Part shown: positions 25,371 through 36,300 of the stretch, in pieces | Numbering within the stretch: position 1 is the stretch's first letter | How the letters are laid out: every line of letters begins with the position of its first letter | From: Gorsachius magnificus | Lineage: Eukaryota > Chordata > Aves > Pelecaniformes > Ardeidae | Reading direction: 5' to 3' | NCBI GenBank assembly: GCA_034008185.1 | Contig: CM067081.1 | Location: 67,942,054-68,006,053 of the forward strand | DNA: 64,000 nt | The notes under the pieces: model-generated | What the model saw: only the letters and a program-made list of their open reading frames with translations | Database searches by the model: none | Told to the model about the DNA's origin: nothing | Translations under genes and position numbers: made by a program

Positions 25371-27578
25371 TTTTTTTTTTCCTATTTTTCCCATATATGT
25401 TGCCCATATGGAAGCCTATGTACAGGTATCAGTGTCATCAAAACACTACAACTGCGTTTACAAAAGCTGCAACAAAATCAGTTCAACATAGCTCAAAACA
25501 AGTTATGCTATGAGCTAGAAAACACTCTTGAAATTTCTTGCAAAGACAGACTTGGCTCTGTGCCACAAGCTAGTGGAGGGTAGGGCAGTGGTTTGGGTTA
25601 AGTTTCACAATATACTTACTCCCTTGATTTACTTTCCTGTAACCATTCACTGTTTGCCACTGTTATGCCTTTCTTATGACAAGTTTCTGCAACAAGAGAA
25701 TGTAAGAATAATGGAGGAAAGGAATCATCAAAAAATTATTAGAGAAAAGGGAAATGAGTTGTGACAGTAACAACCACAGTTCTGTAGAGTTTCTTCTGAA
25801 ATGTTAATATTTTTGTAGTATGTGAGAGTGTTGAATGAATCAATGAAAAGCACCTACATCCTGCCCTAGGTTTTGTTAACTTTCAGAAGGACTTCAACAG
25901 AAATACTACAAATTTACAGAACCTATGTAAAAACCACCCAGAACCACTAGAGATGCTTTAACATACTGTATTTTCCAGCCGGGAGTTAACTGGGCTGATG
26001 TTCCTCCTATAGCTCAAGAAGTCTATGCATTTCTGCCACGCTGTTCAGTGCCGTTACCAATCCTCTTTCTGCAATGAACTTCCAGTCAGTTCCTCAAATT
26101 ACCACTTAAGCCCAGAGATTTGCTGATGAAATCTGCATCCAAGACACACTGGCTAAAAATATTTAGCAAAAGACCAATTATTTATTCAAAAGTGCTAAAC
26201 AAAGGTCTAATAGTCAGGAGATAAAAACCAAAGGCATTAAAAATGAACATGGCCTTACCTAATCTCACTGTTTCAGAACCACTGAGAACTGGACGTAAGT
26301 TTAATTTTCTGGACAATATCTCTCACCTTACCTGGTATGGTAAGGCAGCATAGAGGTGAATAGGCTGGGCAAGTGCTATTTTTAAGAATATGTAAGTCTA
26401 ACAAGAACAGCATCAATGAGAAATTGAATCTATGAAAGCACCGAACTAAACAAATTCCTGCTGAGAGTCATGGGAGAGATGTAAGACTATCTAACAGGAG
26501 TTTTATTTGTGGATTCCTGAATGGAATATTTATATTGAAATGTCAGCCAAAATAAATAACGTGGAGGTCTTGGGACAGGCAGAACTAAGCACAGCTACAC
26601 AAATAATAAAAAGGAGAAAGTTGTCTTGGCCAAGCTTCAAGAGGGCCCAACACTGAGCTTAGACCAGCTCTGCTTTAGTAAGGCCACGACGAATGAAGGG
26701 AAGTTTGACACAGAAGGCCCTTTCCTAGCATCGTACTGACTGTAGCAGAAAACAGAAAGACTGAACAAGCCCCATGAACCGATCCAGCGTGGCCCAGCAT
26801 GGTCTGGCACTGGTGTTAAATAGCATTTACCTGACGGCCTGAAAAGTGTATGGTGTTAACAAAGGATCCATGACTACTTTCCTGGATTAAACACAATCTT
26901 TTCAAGTGTTGCTGAAAATGGCTAATAGGGATCGATGGGAAACAACCGTTTATAATTTAGGAAGAGCTTTATAATTTAATATAATAGTTTAATATAATGC
27001 AGGAAGAAATCTCTTAGAAGATGTTGGACCACAGAAAGGCCATAAAGACGTACTTGTATTTTAAAAGAAAGTCACGTAACATAAAGTTAATTGAGAAAAA
27101 AAGTCTTTTTCTGCTGTAAACTGTAAATTCGTGTAACCTGATGTTACACCTTTAGCCTACAGAAGGGGAAGGACTCAGCTTCAGATCAATACACCCTTGG
27201 TTCAACACCTTTATAACGGTGTCTATCTGGAGCAAGGTACATAAGTTCTCCTTATAGTCAACAGAGATCTTGGTTTGATGCATTCATCTAACCAGAAGCA
27301 CCTGGAGACACCGGAATTGCTCCAGGGTTTCTGGCTGGCCTCCAGCAACCATTCTAGGAGGAGCAGCTCCTCTGTGTCATGCTTGCTTGCCCTGGGCAGA
27401 TGTCTCAGATACCCTGGGGCACTTCAGAGAGCACTTACAGTTTATATTTAGGCAACCGAACTGAGCCCATCACCAGTATGGTTGGTAAAGCCTAGGAGCT
27501 ATGTAGATCACCCTGGGGTAGGTACCTGCATTCGGTCAGTTGAATAGCTCTGGAGCTGCACTGGCAATCACGGCAGCT
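25371..27578. other. Intergenic sequence, nothing recognised
   Basis: AT-rich, no gene or clear repeat. The short frame at 25528-25764 has no recognisable similarity. Confidence 0.65.
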
Positions 27579-27645
27579 TAGATGTAGAACAGAACAGAGT
27601 AGACTAGACTAGACCAGTTCAGTTGGAGAGGACCTACAACAATCC
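27579..27645 (-). mobile_element. Short CR1 3' tail fragment, minus orientation
   Basis: A tagaacagaacagagtagac microsatellite-like start is followed by ttcagttggagaggaccta and caacaatcc. This is the reverse-complemented tail of the CR1 subfamily also seen at 31213-31625. Only the extreme 3' end is present. Confidence 0.7.
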
Positions 27646-28384
27646 TTCTCGCTGCATTGCCTCATGGACAACAGCTCTGGTGCAGAGGGGATGGCTACAG
27701 GGGTGGTCTCTGGGCTGCAGGGCTGGTTTCTGCCATGGCCTGAGAGAAGCATAACAGCACTGCATTTGTCCTTGGGAGACGATTAGCAGCTGTGCCCAGT
27801 GCATGGCCACCAAGGGCAGGGACAGCCCCCTTGGCCCTCTGGGCACAGGGACTGCCTTGGGGCCAGCATCCCAAAAGCCTTTCTCAGAGGGATGCTGGGC
27901 GGAGAGGTGGTGGGTGGGGCTGCGCATGGGGGACCCCGTCACTCCCACATCACAGGGCCAGCACCCGGCAATGCAGCAGTCACAATGCCCCGGGGCAGGA
28001 GAAAAGGGGGTGTCCTTCCGTGTTCTGCTGCCAGCCTGTCCAGCTTGGCCATCAGGACAGAGCTGCCCTGGAGGCAGCCCAAAGACATCTGAGAGGAACT
28101 CCTTGAGGAGCCAGTGGGATTATTTGGAGAGGGCTGAGGGAGGAAGGCCAGAGCCTGGATGAGGCTGCTGGAGGTTCTCTGCTGCAAGGCCAGCCCCCGG
28201 CAGGGGCCACATTCAGAGCTCATCTGATGGAGGGAAATCCTTTTCAGCTGGAGAGCAAGACCAAGGGAACGGTTTTTTGAGGAGAACTGCAGAGCTCGCC
28301 ACCCTCATCCCCTGTGGAAGCAGGGGCAGCAGCCATAACAAATGGGATGCTCGGGTTGTTGCAAGGGGTCCCAGTGCTTTGGAT
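27646..28384. other. GC-rich intergenic sequence before the tandem array
   Basis: GC-rich with several overlapping open frames on both strands (for example 27803-28162 + and 28223-27939 -). None has a recognisable domain. It may contain further, more decayed units of the neighbouring array, but I cannot align them by eye. Confidence 0.5.
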
Positions 28385-29060
28385 CAGCCCCTGGTGTCCT
28401 GCCAGGCATGGGAAGGATTCTTGCCCCCATGGTCTATCAGGCTGGGGGCCTTTTGCCACTCTTGGAAGATCCTGAGATGGCTCCAGGTTGAGGGCGAATA
28501 GGGCTTGGGCATCTCCTGGGAGGTGTGACCAGCCTGTGGGATGAAATGTCAGGTCTTGCTCACATGCTCAGGGAATAGCCGATTGCCAGCGCCAGCTGGG
28601 GTCAGGAAGGAATTTTCCCCCGGGGCAGATTGGCACTGGGCCCCGGGGGTTTTTTGCCTTCCTCTGCAGCATTGAGCATGACCGCTTGTCAGGGCTCCTC
28701 TGGTCCATTTTGGCTGGGTTACTGCCTGCTGCTCCTGCTTCACAAAGATGGCCTCTCGTGCCCTGCAGCTAGCGGGGGAAAGCTTTTTTCCCCCCAAGGT
28801 GGGCTAGCAAGTGTCCCTGGGGAGTTTTACATCCCTTTGTATCATTGAGCATGGCCCCTTTAGGGCTCCCTTGGGCCATTTTGGCTGGGTGCCTGCTACT
28901 CCTGCTCCGTGAAGGTGACCCTTGTGCCCTGCATCCGGGATGGGGAGGAAGCTTTCTAGACTCCCAGGGCAGGCCCCCACGGTTTCCTGCTTTTCCTCTG
29001 TAGCACTGAGCACAGCCCCTTGACACGGCTCCTCTGGGCCATTTTGGCGAGGTTCTCACC
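28385..29060 (+). repeat. Degenerate tandem array, unit about 161-173 bp, three clear units plus a weaker first one
   Basis: The landmark ccattttggc recurs at about 28706, 28877 and 29040. The landmark (a/c)ttgagca or actgagca recurs at about 28671, 28844 and 29005. Each is preceded by a ggaa(g/a)-rich and C-rich segment ending cctctg(c/t)agc or ctttgtatc. Unit spacings are 161-173 nt. A weaker unit precedes them (ggcatgggaaggattcttgc at about 28407). The unit at 28604-28663 contains a large imperfect inverted repeat. It resembles repeat sequence I associate with sauropsid genomes; family name not assigned. Confidence 0.65.
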
Positions 29061-29843
29061 AGCTCCTTTTGCACCTCCAGGGCGATACTTGCACTCTGGC
29101 TCTCCTTCCCATTGCAAGTTTGTAGCAGGAGCGAGCTCTGCTCCATTTCCCCAGGCGTTCTTGCTTGGGCAGAACAGCCTGTGCGTGGAAGGGCTCCAGG
29201 CTTGCTGCACCATCAGGGGCTGCCCCTTTCCTGCTCACCCTGCAGGTGATACAAGCCCCGGGGAAGCATGGGCGTGCTTTTCATGCATCACTGGCCAAGA
29301 AGCACAGGGGAAAAAGTTTTGGAAGGCAAAAAGCGTGCTCATCATCAATGTGTGTCATACTTTTTGGAAAAGCCTCACAGTACCACACACTACTTCTTCT
29401 TTTGTGTGTGACTGGTCCTGATCCTCATCCTTCACGTTCTCAGTCTTCAGGAAACGGGGGCTGCTTGGTGGGCGCTCCTGCTGATGCCTTCTGCAGCTCT
29501 GTGGCTTGCCCTTGCCAGACTGCAAGGGATGTTTTTTCAAGCTAAACCGAAGAATGCACCAGCCTGCTCCTGGCTACCCATGCGGGTTGTGTTAAAACTT
29601 GTGAGCATCAGCTCTGAAACAGATTTAGAAAAATCAAATCAAATAAAATCCTGTTTCCGCTTGTAACTTTTGTGATACGTGTCCTTCAAAGTGGTTTTGG
29701 AGCTGAAAACCCCCTGGCATTTCAGGCAAATGACAGTCTCATCATTACTCGACTCATGGTGAGTGCAGGGACTAGAATGGAATAGTTACACCATGTTATG
29801 CCCAGAGTTATGTGTGACAAGGTACGACCTAGGCCTGAGGGGC
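29061..29843. other. Intergenic sequence between tandem array and LTR
   Basis: Moderately GC-rich. Open frames at 29020-29545 are compositional and continuous with the array. No recognised gene. Confidence 0.55.
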
Positions 29844-30413
29844 TGTGCTGGTTTTGGCTGGGATAGGGTTAATTTTCTCCATAGTAGCTGTTAAGGGGCT
29901 GTGTTTTGGATTCGTGCTGACAACAGCGTTAATAACACAGGGATGGTTTCATTACTGCTGAGCAGGGCTTACACAGAGTCAAGGCCTTTCATGCTCCTCA
30001 CCCCACCCCACCAGCAAGCAGGCTGGGGGGGCACAAGAAGCTGGGAGGGGGCACAGCTGACCCCAACTGACCAAAGGGATGTTCCACACCATGTGATGTC
30101 ATGCTCAGCATATAAAGCTGGGGGAAGAAGAAAAAAGGGGGAAACACACGTTTCGTCCTCCCAAGTCACCCAAGTTACGTGTGATGGAGCCCTGCTTTCC
30201 TGGGGATGGCTGAGCACCTGCCTGCCCATGGGAAGGAGGGAATGAATTCCTTCCTTTGCTTGCATGTGTGGCTTTTGCTTTCCCTGTTAAACTGTCTTTA
30301 CGTCAACCCATGAGTTTTCTCACTTTTATGATTCTCTCCCCCATCCCACAGGGGGGGGGAACAAGCAAGCAGCTGGGTGGGTCTTAGTTGCTGGCTGGGG
30401 TTAAACCATGACA
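29844..30413 (+). mobile_element. Solo endogenous retrovirus LTR, plus orientation
   Basis: Starts tgtgctggttttggctggg and ends ggggttaaaccatgaca, giving TG...CA termini. The 4 nt on each side are identical (GGGC at 29840-29843 and 30414-30417), consistent with a target-site duplication. A promoter-like tataaag lies at 30111-30117. No internal retroviral sequence is attached on either side, so it is a recombined solo LTR. Same family as 22303-22870 but in the opposite orientation. Confidence 0.88.
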
Positions 30414-31212
30414 GGGCTCCATCCAGGAGAGCAGCTCTGCAGCACAGGTGCCAGGCCCATCCAGGAGACAGAGTCAGTCAGGCACTGACCTGAAGGCACC
30501 AGGCTGAGCTGAGGCACCCGTCCCCTCGGCAGGAGACAGTGGGAGTCCCAGGGGATGCCAGTCACAGCCACTGAGGCCTATGAGCCCCCCCAGGACCCTG
30601 GCAGAAGTAGACCTGCACTGCTCGTGTGCTGCCCTTTAGACATTGATGGCTGGCCACTTGGGAGACAAGAGCATTGGGCCAGACGGACCTTCGCTCTGAG
30701 CGAGCACTGCTGTTCTCAGGCTCTTTTATTACGTTTTTCCAAGGGAAACAGCTCAGGGGTTTCCAAAAATTAGTATGAGGAGAAAACAAAAACCCACGGG
30801 GAAATGAGCAGGTATTGCTCACCTCAAAAAGCTTTGCAACCATTTGGTTGAGGAGCATGTCCTTCTTCAGACTGGGGGCTTGATCTCTGAGCCCCGCTAG
30901 CATCAGATATGTGGGGTTTTGCCATCCTGCGGAAACCCAGCTGAACTGGATGAACACAGGAGACTTTCAAAACCTGCACTTCACATGCTTTTTGCAAATC
31001 TGTTCAGCTGGTCAAATCACCTCGAGACAATCCACAGCTCTCACCCCCATCAGAAGGTACGTGCCCTCCCTCCCACAAGGTGACAGAGCCAATGTCTAGG
31101 CCAGGACATGGTTCCCCCTTCAATCCCTTCCGCTAGGGCAGGGCTGGGAAGAAAAGTCATCAGGGATTCCCTCAGCATGTACCGCTAGGGAAAGGAAGGA
31201 GGAGGAAGAAGA
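30414..31212. other. Intergenic sequence, nothing recognised
   Basis: Unique-looking sequence between the solo LTR and the next CR1. Open frames on both strands have no recognisable domains. Confidence 0.6.
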
Positions 31213-31625
31213 ATGTAACAGAATATATAGAACAGAATAGGAAAGAAATAAATTATTTTTAGCTGGAAGATACAACGATCATCTAGACCAACTGCCTGAC
31301 CACTTTGGGGCTGCCCAGAAGTTAAAACCTGTTGTTAAGAGCATTGTCCAAATGCCTCTTAAACAGCCTGGCTCGGGGCACCAACCACCTCTCTAAGGAA
31401 GCCTGTTCCAGTGTCTGACCACCCTCCCAATAAATAAGTGCTTCCCAACATCCAGTCTGAACCTCCCCTGGTGCAGCTCTGAGCCATTCCCACGTGTCCT
31501 GCTGCTGGACACCAGGGAGAAGAGCTCAGCGGCTCCCTCTCCACGTCCCCTCCTCAGGAAGCCGTGGAGAGCAACGAGGTCGCCCCTCAGCCTCCTTCTC
31601 TCCAAGCGAGACACAAGGCAGCTGT
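31213..31625 (-). mobile_element. CR1 LINE, 3' end fragment, minus orientation
   Basis: The + strand reads acagaatatatagaacagaa, then agctggaagatacaacgatc, then tctagaccaactgcctgacc. It continues through the conserved ORF2 3' region (gcctgttccagtgtctgacc; ctcctcaggaagccgtggag). The minus-strand frame 31680-31393 keeps the ORF2 C-terminal pattern ([15 protein letters not shown], then VRHWNRLP). 5'-truncated. Confidence 0.92.
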
Positions 31626-31743
31626 GAGCACCCAGACAAAGTACCTTCATCTCCAGCCGAACCTTACCCCAGGCTGCCACTCAGGCGGACAGCTGCAGAA
31701 GCTACACCTGGAGCGAGCACGGTTCTTCTGCTGGCCTCACCAC

Positions 31744-31800
31744 ATCCACAGAAGCACAGAATCGCTTAGGTTGGAAAAGACCTTTATGATCAAGTCCCGC
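31744..31800 (-). mobile_element. CR1 3' tail fragment abutting the CpG island
   Basis: cacagaatcgcttaggttgg, then aaaagacctttatgatcaag: the reverse-complemented terminal sequence of CR1. It is only about 55 bp long and stops where GC-rich promoter-like sequence starts. Confidence 0.85.
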
Positions 31801-33370
31801 TATGCCCTCTCCCCGCCCCCCGGGACCCCTCCCCGGCCCACCTTCAGTGCAGCGGGCGCCCAGGGCGGCTTCACCGCTCAGAGCCCCCCCCCCCCCCCCG
31901 GCGGCCCCCGGGGCGCTAACGGGCCAGGCCCGGGAGGGGCCCGGGGTGGGCCGAGCTTGCTCCCGCGCCGCCGGGGGCGGCCTTACATCCCCCCCCCCTT
32001 CCCCAGGAACGGCCGGGCCCGCCCCCTCCGCTGGGCCCGTGGCGGGCGGAGCGCCGCCAAGCCACCGCCGGGCCTAACGGCGCGGGGCGGCGGGAAACGG
32101 CTGGGCCGCAGCGGAGCCCACCGGGCGGGGGTGAGCGGCCTCGGCCGGCGCCCGGCCGCCCCGCAGCCCAGCCCCTCCCCCCGCCAACGGCCGCGGCGCC
32201 GGGCGGGCTGCGCGCCCCCCCCCCGCCCCCGCCGCCCGAGCCCCTCCGGTGCAGCAGCGCCCCCGCCGGCTGGGCGGGGCGCGGAGGGCGCCGCGTGACG
32301 GACCGGGTCGGGCGGGGGGGGGGGGCGGCACGCCGCCGCAGCGGCACGTGACGGGCCCGCGCGCTGCCCTCCCGACAGGCTCCCCCCCCCCACCGCCGCC
32401 GCCGCCGCCACCGGCCAGGGGAGGGCGGGGCGGGGGCGGGGCTGCGCCCAGCTCCGGCGCTTCCGGCTGGGCAGCGGGCGGGCCCGGGGGAGCGCTAAAG
32501 CGGCCGCTATTCGGCCGCGCGCCTCCGCCAGGAGCCCCCGTCCCCCGCCCCGCCTCCCCCTCCCCCTCCCCCTCCTCCTTCTCCCCCCGCCCCCCGCGCG
32601 GCCCGAGCCCGCCAGCGCTGCCCGCCCGGCCTGCCGCCGTCAGCGCCTGCTGCCGTCACCGCCATTGGCGGGGGCGCGGGGGCAGCGGGCGCCGTTGGGG
32701 GGCGGGGGGCGGGTCACGCCGGCGGGCGGCGGTCGGTGCCGGCGCGGGGGAACAAAACCGGCGGGGCGTAAGTGGCGGCGCGGCGCGTGGGGAGGGCGGG
32801 GAGAGCGCCCGGCGGTGCGGGAATGAATGGGGGGTGCCCCGGGGCGGAGCGGCCTCGGGGGGGCACGGCGGGGGTGAACCCGGCTGCCCCGGGGGAGCCC
32901 GGCCCGCGGGCACCCCCTCCCCGGCAGAAAGTTAACGCCGTGGCCGGCGGAGCGAGGAGCAGGTGGAGCGCACCGCGAGTTCTGCCTGCCCCGGGCGCCT
33001 CGGGAAGGGGGAGCTTCGGACGGGACGTGTCCCCGACGGGACTGCCCTCTTCAGTCGTGACAGAAATAGCCGCGAGGAGGGAGCGCCTCCATCGCCCGCG
33101 AGATGGGGGAGGCAGGTGCAAGCCGAAGGCTCGGAAGCGCGTCGCCGGGCTGCATCCCCGCGTCGTTGGGGATGGACGAAGGGAGTCGGCTACCTAGCGG
33201 CATTTCCCAGCCGGCTCCGGAAGGGAAGGAGGCTCGTTTGTGCCAGCCCCGCTCGCTTTATGGAGCCTGGGATGGGCTGGGGGAGCCGGGAGTAGCTGGC
33301 GCGGGCGTTAGGAGGATTTGGTGCTTGACCGTGCGTTGGCTGGTAACAGTTCAGCACTGTCAGACGTAAG
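31801..33370 (+). promoter_or_regulatory. CHAMP1: CpG island, likely CHAMP1 promoter
   Basis: About 1.5 kb of extremely GC- and CpG-rich DNA, unlike anything else in the window. It includes an E-box extended to an ATF-like site (CACGTGACG at 32345-32353), an ETS-type TTCCGG at 32461-32466 and an inverted CCAAT box (ATTGG at 32664-32668). A strong splice donor (GTAAGT at 32768-32773) falls just after these. The next gene downstream on the same strand is CHAMP1, whose coding exon begins with a splice acceptor, so a non-coding first exon here is expected. Open frames of 100-240 codons in this region overlap in all frames and are compositional. Confidence 0.8.
32480..32767 (+). other. CHAMP1: Candidate CHAMP1 non-coding exon 1 (start uncertain)
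   Basis: Inferred from the consensus donor ggggc/GTAAGT at 32767/32768, downstream of the ETS and CCAAT motifs. No transcription start can be fixed from the sequence; 32480 is a nominal left edge. CHAMP1 in mammals has non-coding 5' exons and a single large coding exon, which fits. Other donors inside the island are possible. Confidence 0.45.
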
Positions 33371-36300
33371 GGGGGTGACTGGGAGCCAGACTTGTGCAGA
33401 GCTGTTTATAAGTTAGGAATATGGAGACGTTGGATTTTGTTTCTCTCTTCCGTAAGCTCCCCTTGAACCCCGTTTGCTCGCAGGATAACGTAAATGGAAT
33501 TCTTTCCCCAAAGTCACCAAGGTTCACAACCTTAATTCCCAGTTCCTGACTAGATTGGCTGCTCTGGTGGGTCCAGCGGCACTTTGTTAGCTCCGGTTCA
33601 GCACCGCAGAAACAAGGTTTCTGGGGCCATTTGTGGAAGCTATCTAGAGTTGTGAATTTGGAGTTAGAAAACCCTATCAGAAGTACATGGAATAAATTTC
33701 TCCTACCCCAAATCTGTCATAGGTTGACATTGACATTACTCTGCAGCTTTGACAGTTGTTAGATCTTGTATTAAGAACTGGTGTTGGTGTGTAGACTTAC
33801 TTGTAACGCTCTTAGCCAAAAGATGGAAATCTTGCAAAATAGCAGCAGCCCTGTCCCCTTCGTGTTCCTTAAGTCATCTGCATGTGCATCAGTTATTGTC
33901 ACTTTGCAACTTCCCTCTGACTTGAACCTTTCCTGGAAACATGGGACCACATAATACAGCGGTTTCCTGCCTGGATCTGGTGTCTCACGTGTTCTCGCAG
34001 CATAACTCACCGTTTCAGTGGCTGGTCAGGTCAGGGCGTTTGTGCCTTTTTTAGGTGCGTGATTTTAAAGATGTGAATCAGCCATCGTCGCTGATGGAAC
34101 TTGGTTGGTAGCTGGGAGTTTGGTTGTGAGGGCGCGGGTCAGGTTCCTGTGGATGCTGCTGGATTCCCAGGGGGGTGGTGCTGCCTGTCTGGATCATGGT
34201 GCGTTGGAACTGTCCCCCTTGGTTGCCGTTTGTGTCGTGAAATGCCTGCTCTACCGCGCTATGGGGGTGTTTGTGTGCAGCTCCCTCCGGGAGCTAAACT
34301 TTGCTTTCTTTTGTCCGTCACCACACAGGGATGTAGCTTCAAGAGAAGCATCGTGTGGCCACCAGACTGCCGTTTACATTTTGGCACCACAAGAACATGT
34401 CGTTTTTCCTTTTGCTTAAACACAGCAGTAGTCTGGATCTGCTCCTGCTAGTGGAGGCAGTGATGCAGCTGTATCCAGCTTTCTTGTGCTGGGAACAAAC
34501 TTTGCCGCTGGCCCTCTTCACTGACAGAGGAAATGGCTGAACTAGGAGTTCACCTGCCAGAAACTTGCAAGGCTGATGAAAATGAACAGCCATCCTTCCT
34601 GTGCAGCGACTGCGCTTACCAGAGTAGGCTTGTGATGTGTGGTGCTCCGTAAGGGTTGGAGGATTATCATGGGAAAGTGAGCGTTCACAGAAGTTAGCGG
34701 TGACTTTGTCCTTTGCTTGATGAACATAATGATAGATAGAATGGTGTCTTGAAGTTGAGTAGAAGGTCATTGGACACCTCTGCTTCCCGCTGGTGTGTTG
34801 CCTGTCAATTTAAGGTTGCATGGATGGCAGCACCATTTTTAAGTCTTAGTTCGCCTTGTATGTAGGGAATCCAATGTGGATGTAGGGAATCGCAGACAAT
34901 AGAGGACTTTCTTCTTGAGGGCTTTCCCAACTGTCCTGGCATCGGTGCCATGACATGATGTGTGTTGCATGTCCTCATTATCTGCTTGTGTCTTACCAGG
35001 GTCAATTGTTTATCGAGAGGAAGAGAGGTATAGATCCTTCTGCCAGTGAGAATCAGGACAGTCTGATTTCAAAGAATGATATGACAGACTACTTGTTGCT
35101 GTGTTCTCAAATTCTACGTGTCATATTAAAAGCAACCTGTAATTTTCTGTGCTCACAGGCAGTCTAGATCTTCAGCTTTGAGCCCTTCATTGCTTCCCTC
35201 TGGCACTGCCTCATGACAGTCACAGCTTATCCTCTCTAGAGGAAAAATGCAGGGCTATATTAAATGTTGCAACACTTAATGTAGAATGTGTTTTTTTAAA
35301 AATAACCTGAATTGATTAGAAGACATGTAGCTATGAAATAGGAATGGTGTTAAGAAGTGGAGACACCTTGTTAGCTGCCAGTGTTGTGCCATCCCCTGGG
35401 TGGATTCTTTCTTAAACACAGTATCGCCTGCACATTTCTTTTCTACTACTGGGAGGTTTTTGAGAGGCTGTAGGAAGCATGGCTTAATCTTTAGTAGGAT
35501 CCTCATGGATGATGGGATGCCGAATCAAGGAACTGGCTCTGAAGTGGCAGGGTCTGCCTGCTCTGTGCATTAGCTTAGGCTACTCCTATTGCTCAGTCTT
35601 ACCATGAGCTCAACAGAGATTGATGATGCTGTTTGACTGCACTGTGTGGTTGCCCTGCAATATTCATAGCCAACTTCAGAATTTGCAGTTATTGCATTGC
35701 CTCTGACTTCTTGGGTACTTTTTCTTTCCACCAAATCAAGACTTTGGCCTCTCGGATGCTGGGAGCCAAGCAAGAAAAGTGTAGTGCTGGTTATTCTTTT
35801 CTCAGGTAGATGTGGGTCCTCATGACCGATCCTTTTCCCCTGCTGTTTTTATGTTCTTCCTGAGGTGGAGGAGATTATGGCCAGAACTGCAGCGTAGAGG
35901 ACAGGAACTGGTGTAAGGATCTTCAGCATCTCTGCAGAGAGAGGAGAGAGCCGGTGGTAGGAACGTTTGCATGTCGGTTCTAGACACGTGTGAAAGAAGG
36001 GGGGTGGGGAGAGGTGGCTGGTGGAGCAGCAGTTAGAGACTGGTGGTCCTGCTGCTGAGATCTCTGGGTCTCTTCAAGCAGCTTTTAACCCGAGTGATGG
36101 ATGTTGATCAGTGTTGCTTTGGGTCAGCAAAAAGCTTTTTAGTCAAGCTAGGAGCTGAGTTGGTGCTGATGCTATTTCTGTGCTTGGTATCTGTGGATAT
36201 AGTGAGCTTGTAGACAGAAGCACCTACCCGTTCAGGTAGATTTCAGCGGAAGTCTTCATGTCTCAGAAAGACTCTGAATAAGTCTTGGCTGCCTTAAGCT

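Noticed and set aside
27634..30265. Numerous open frames of 60-133 codons on both strands
   Set aside because: They fall in GC-rich sequence, in the tandem array or in the solo LTR. No conserved domain or splice-bounded exon structure.
31564..33369. Many long open frames (up to 244 codons) on both strands in the CpG island
   Set aside because: They overlap each other in most frames, are proline/arginine/glycine/alanine-rich and have no domain. This is what stop-poor GC-rich promoter DNA gives by chance.
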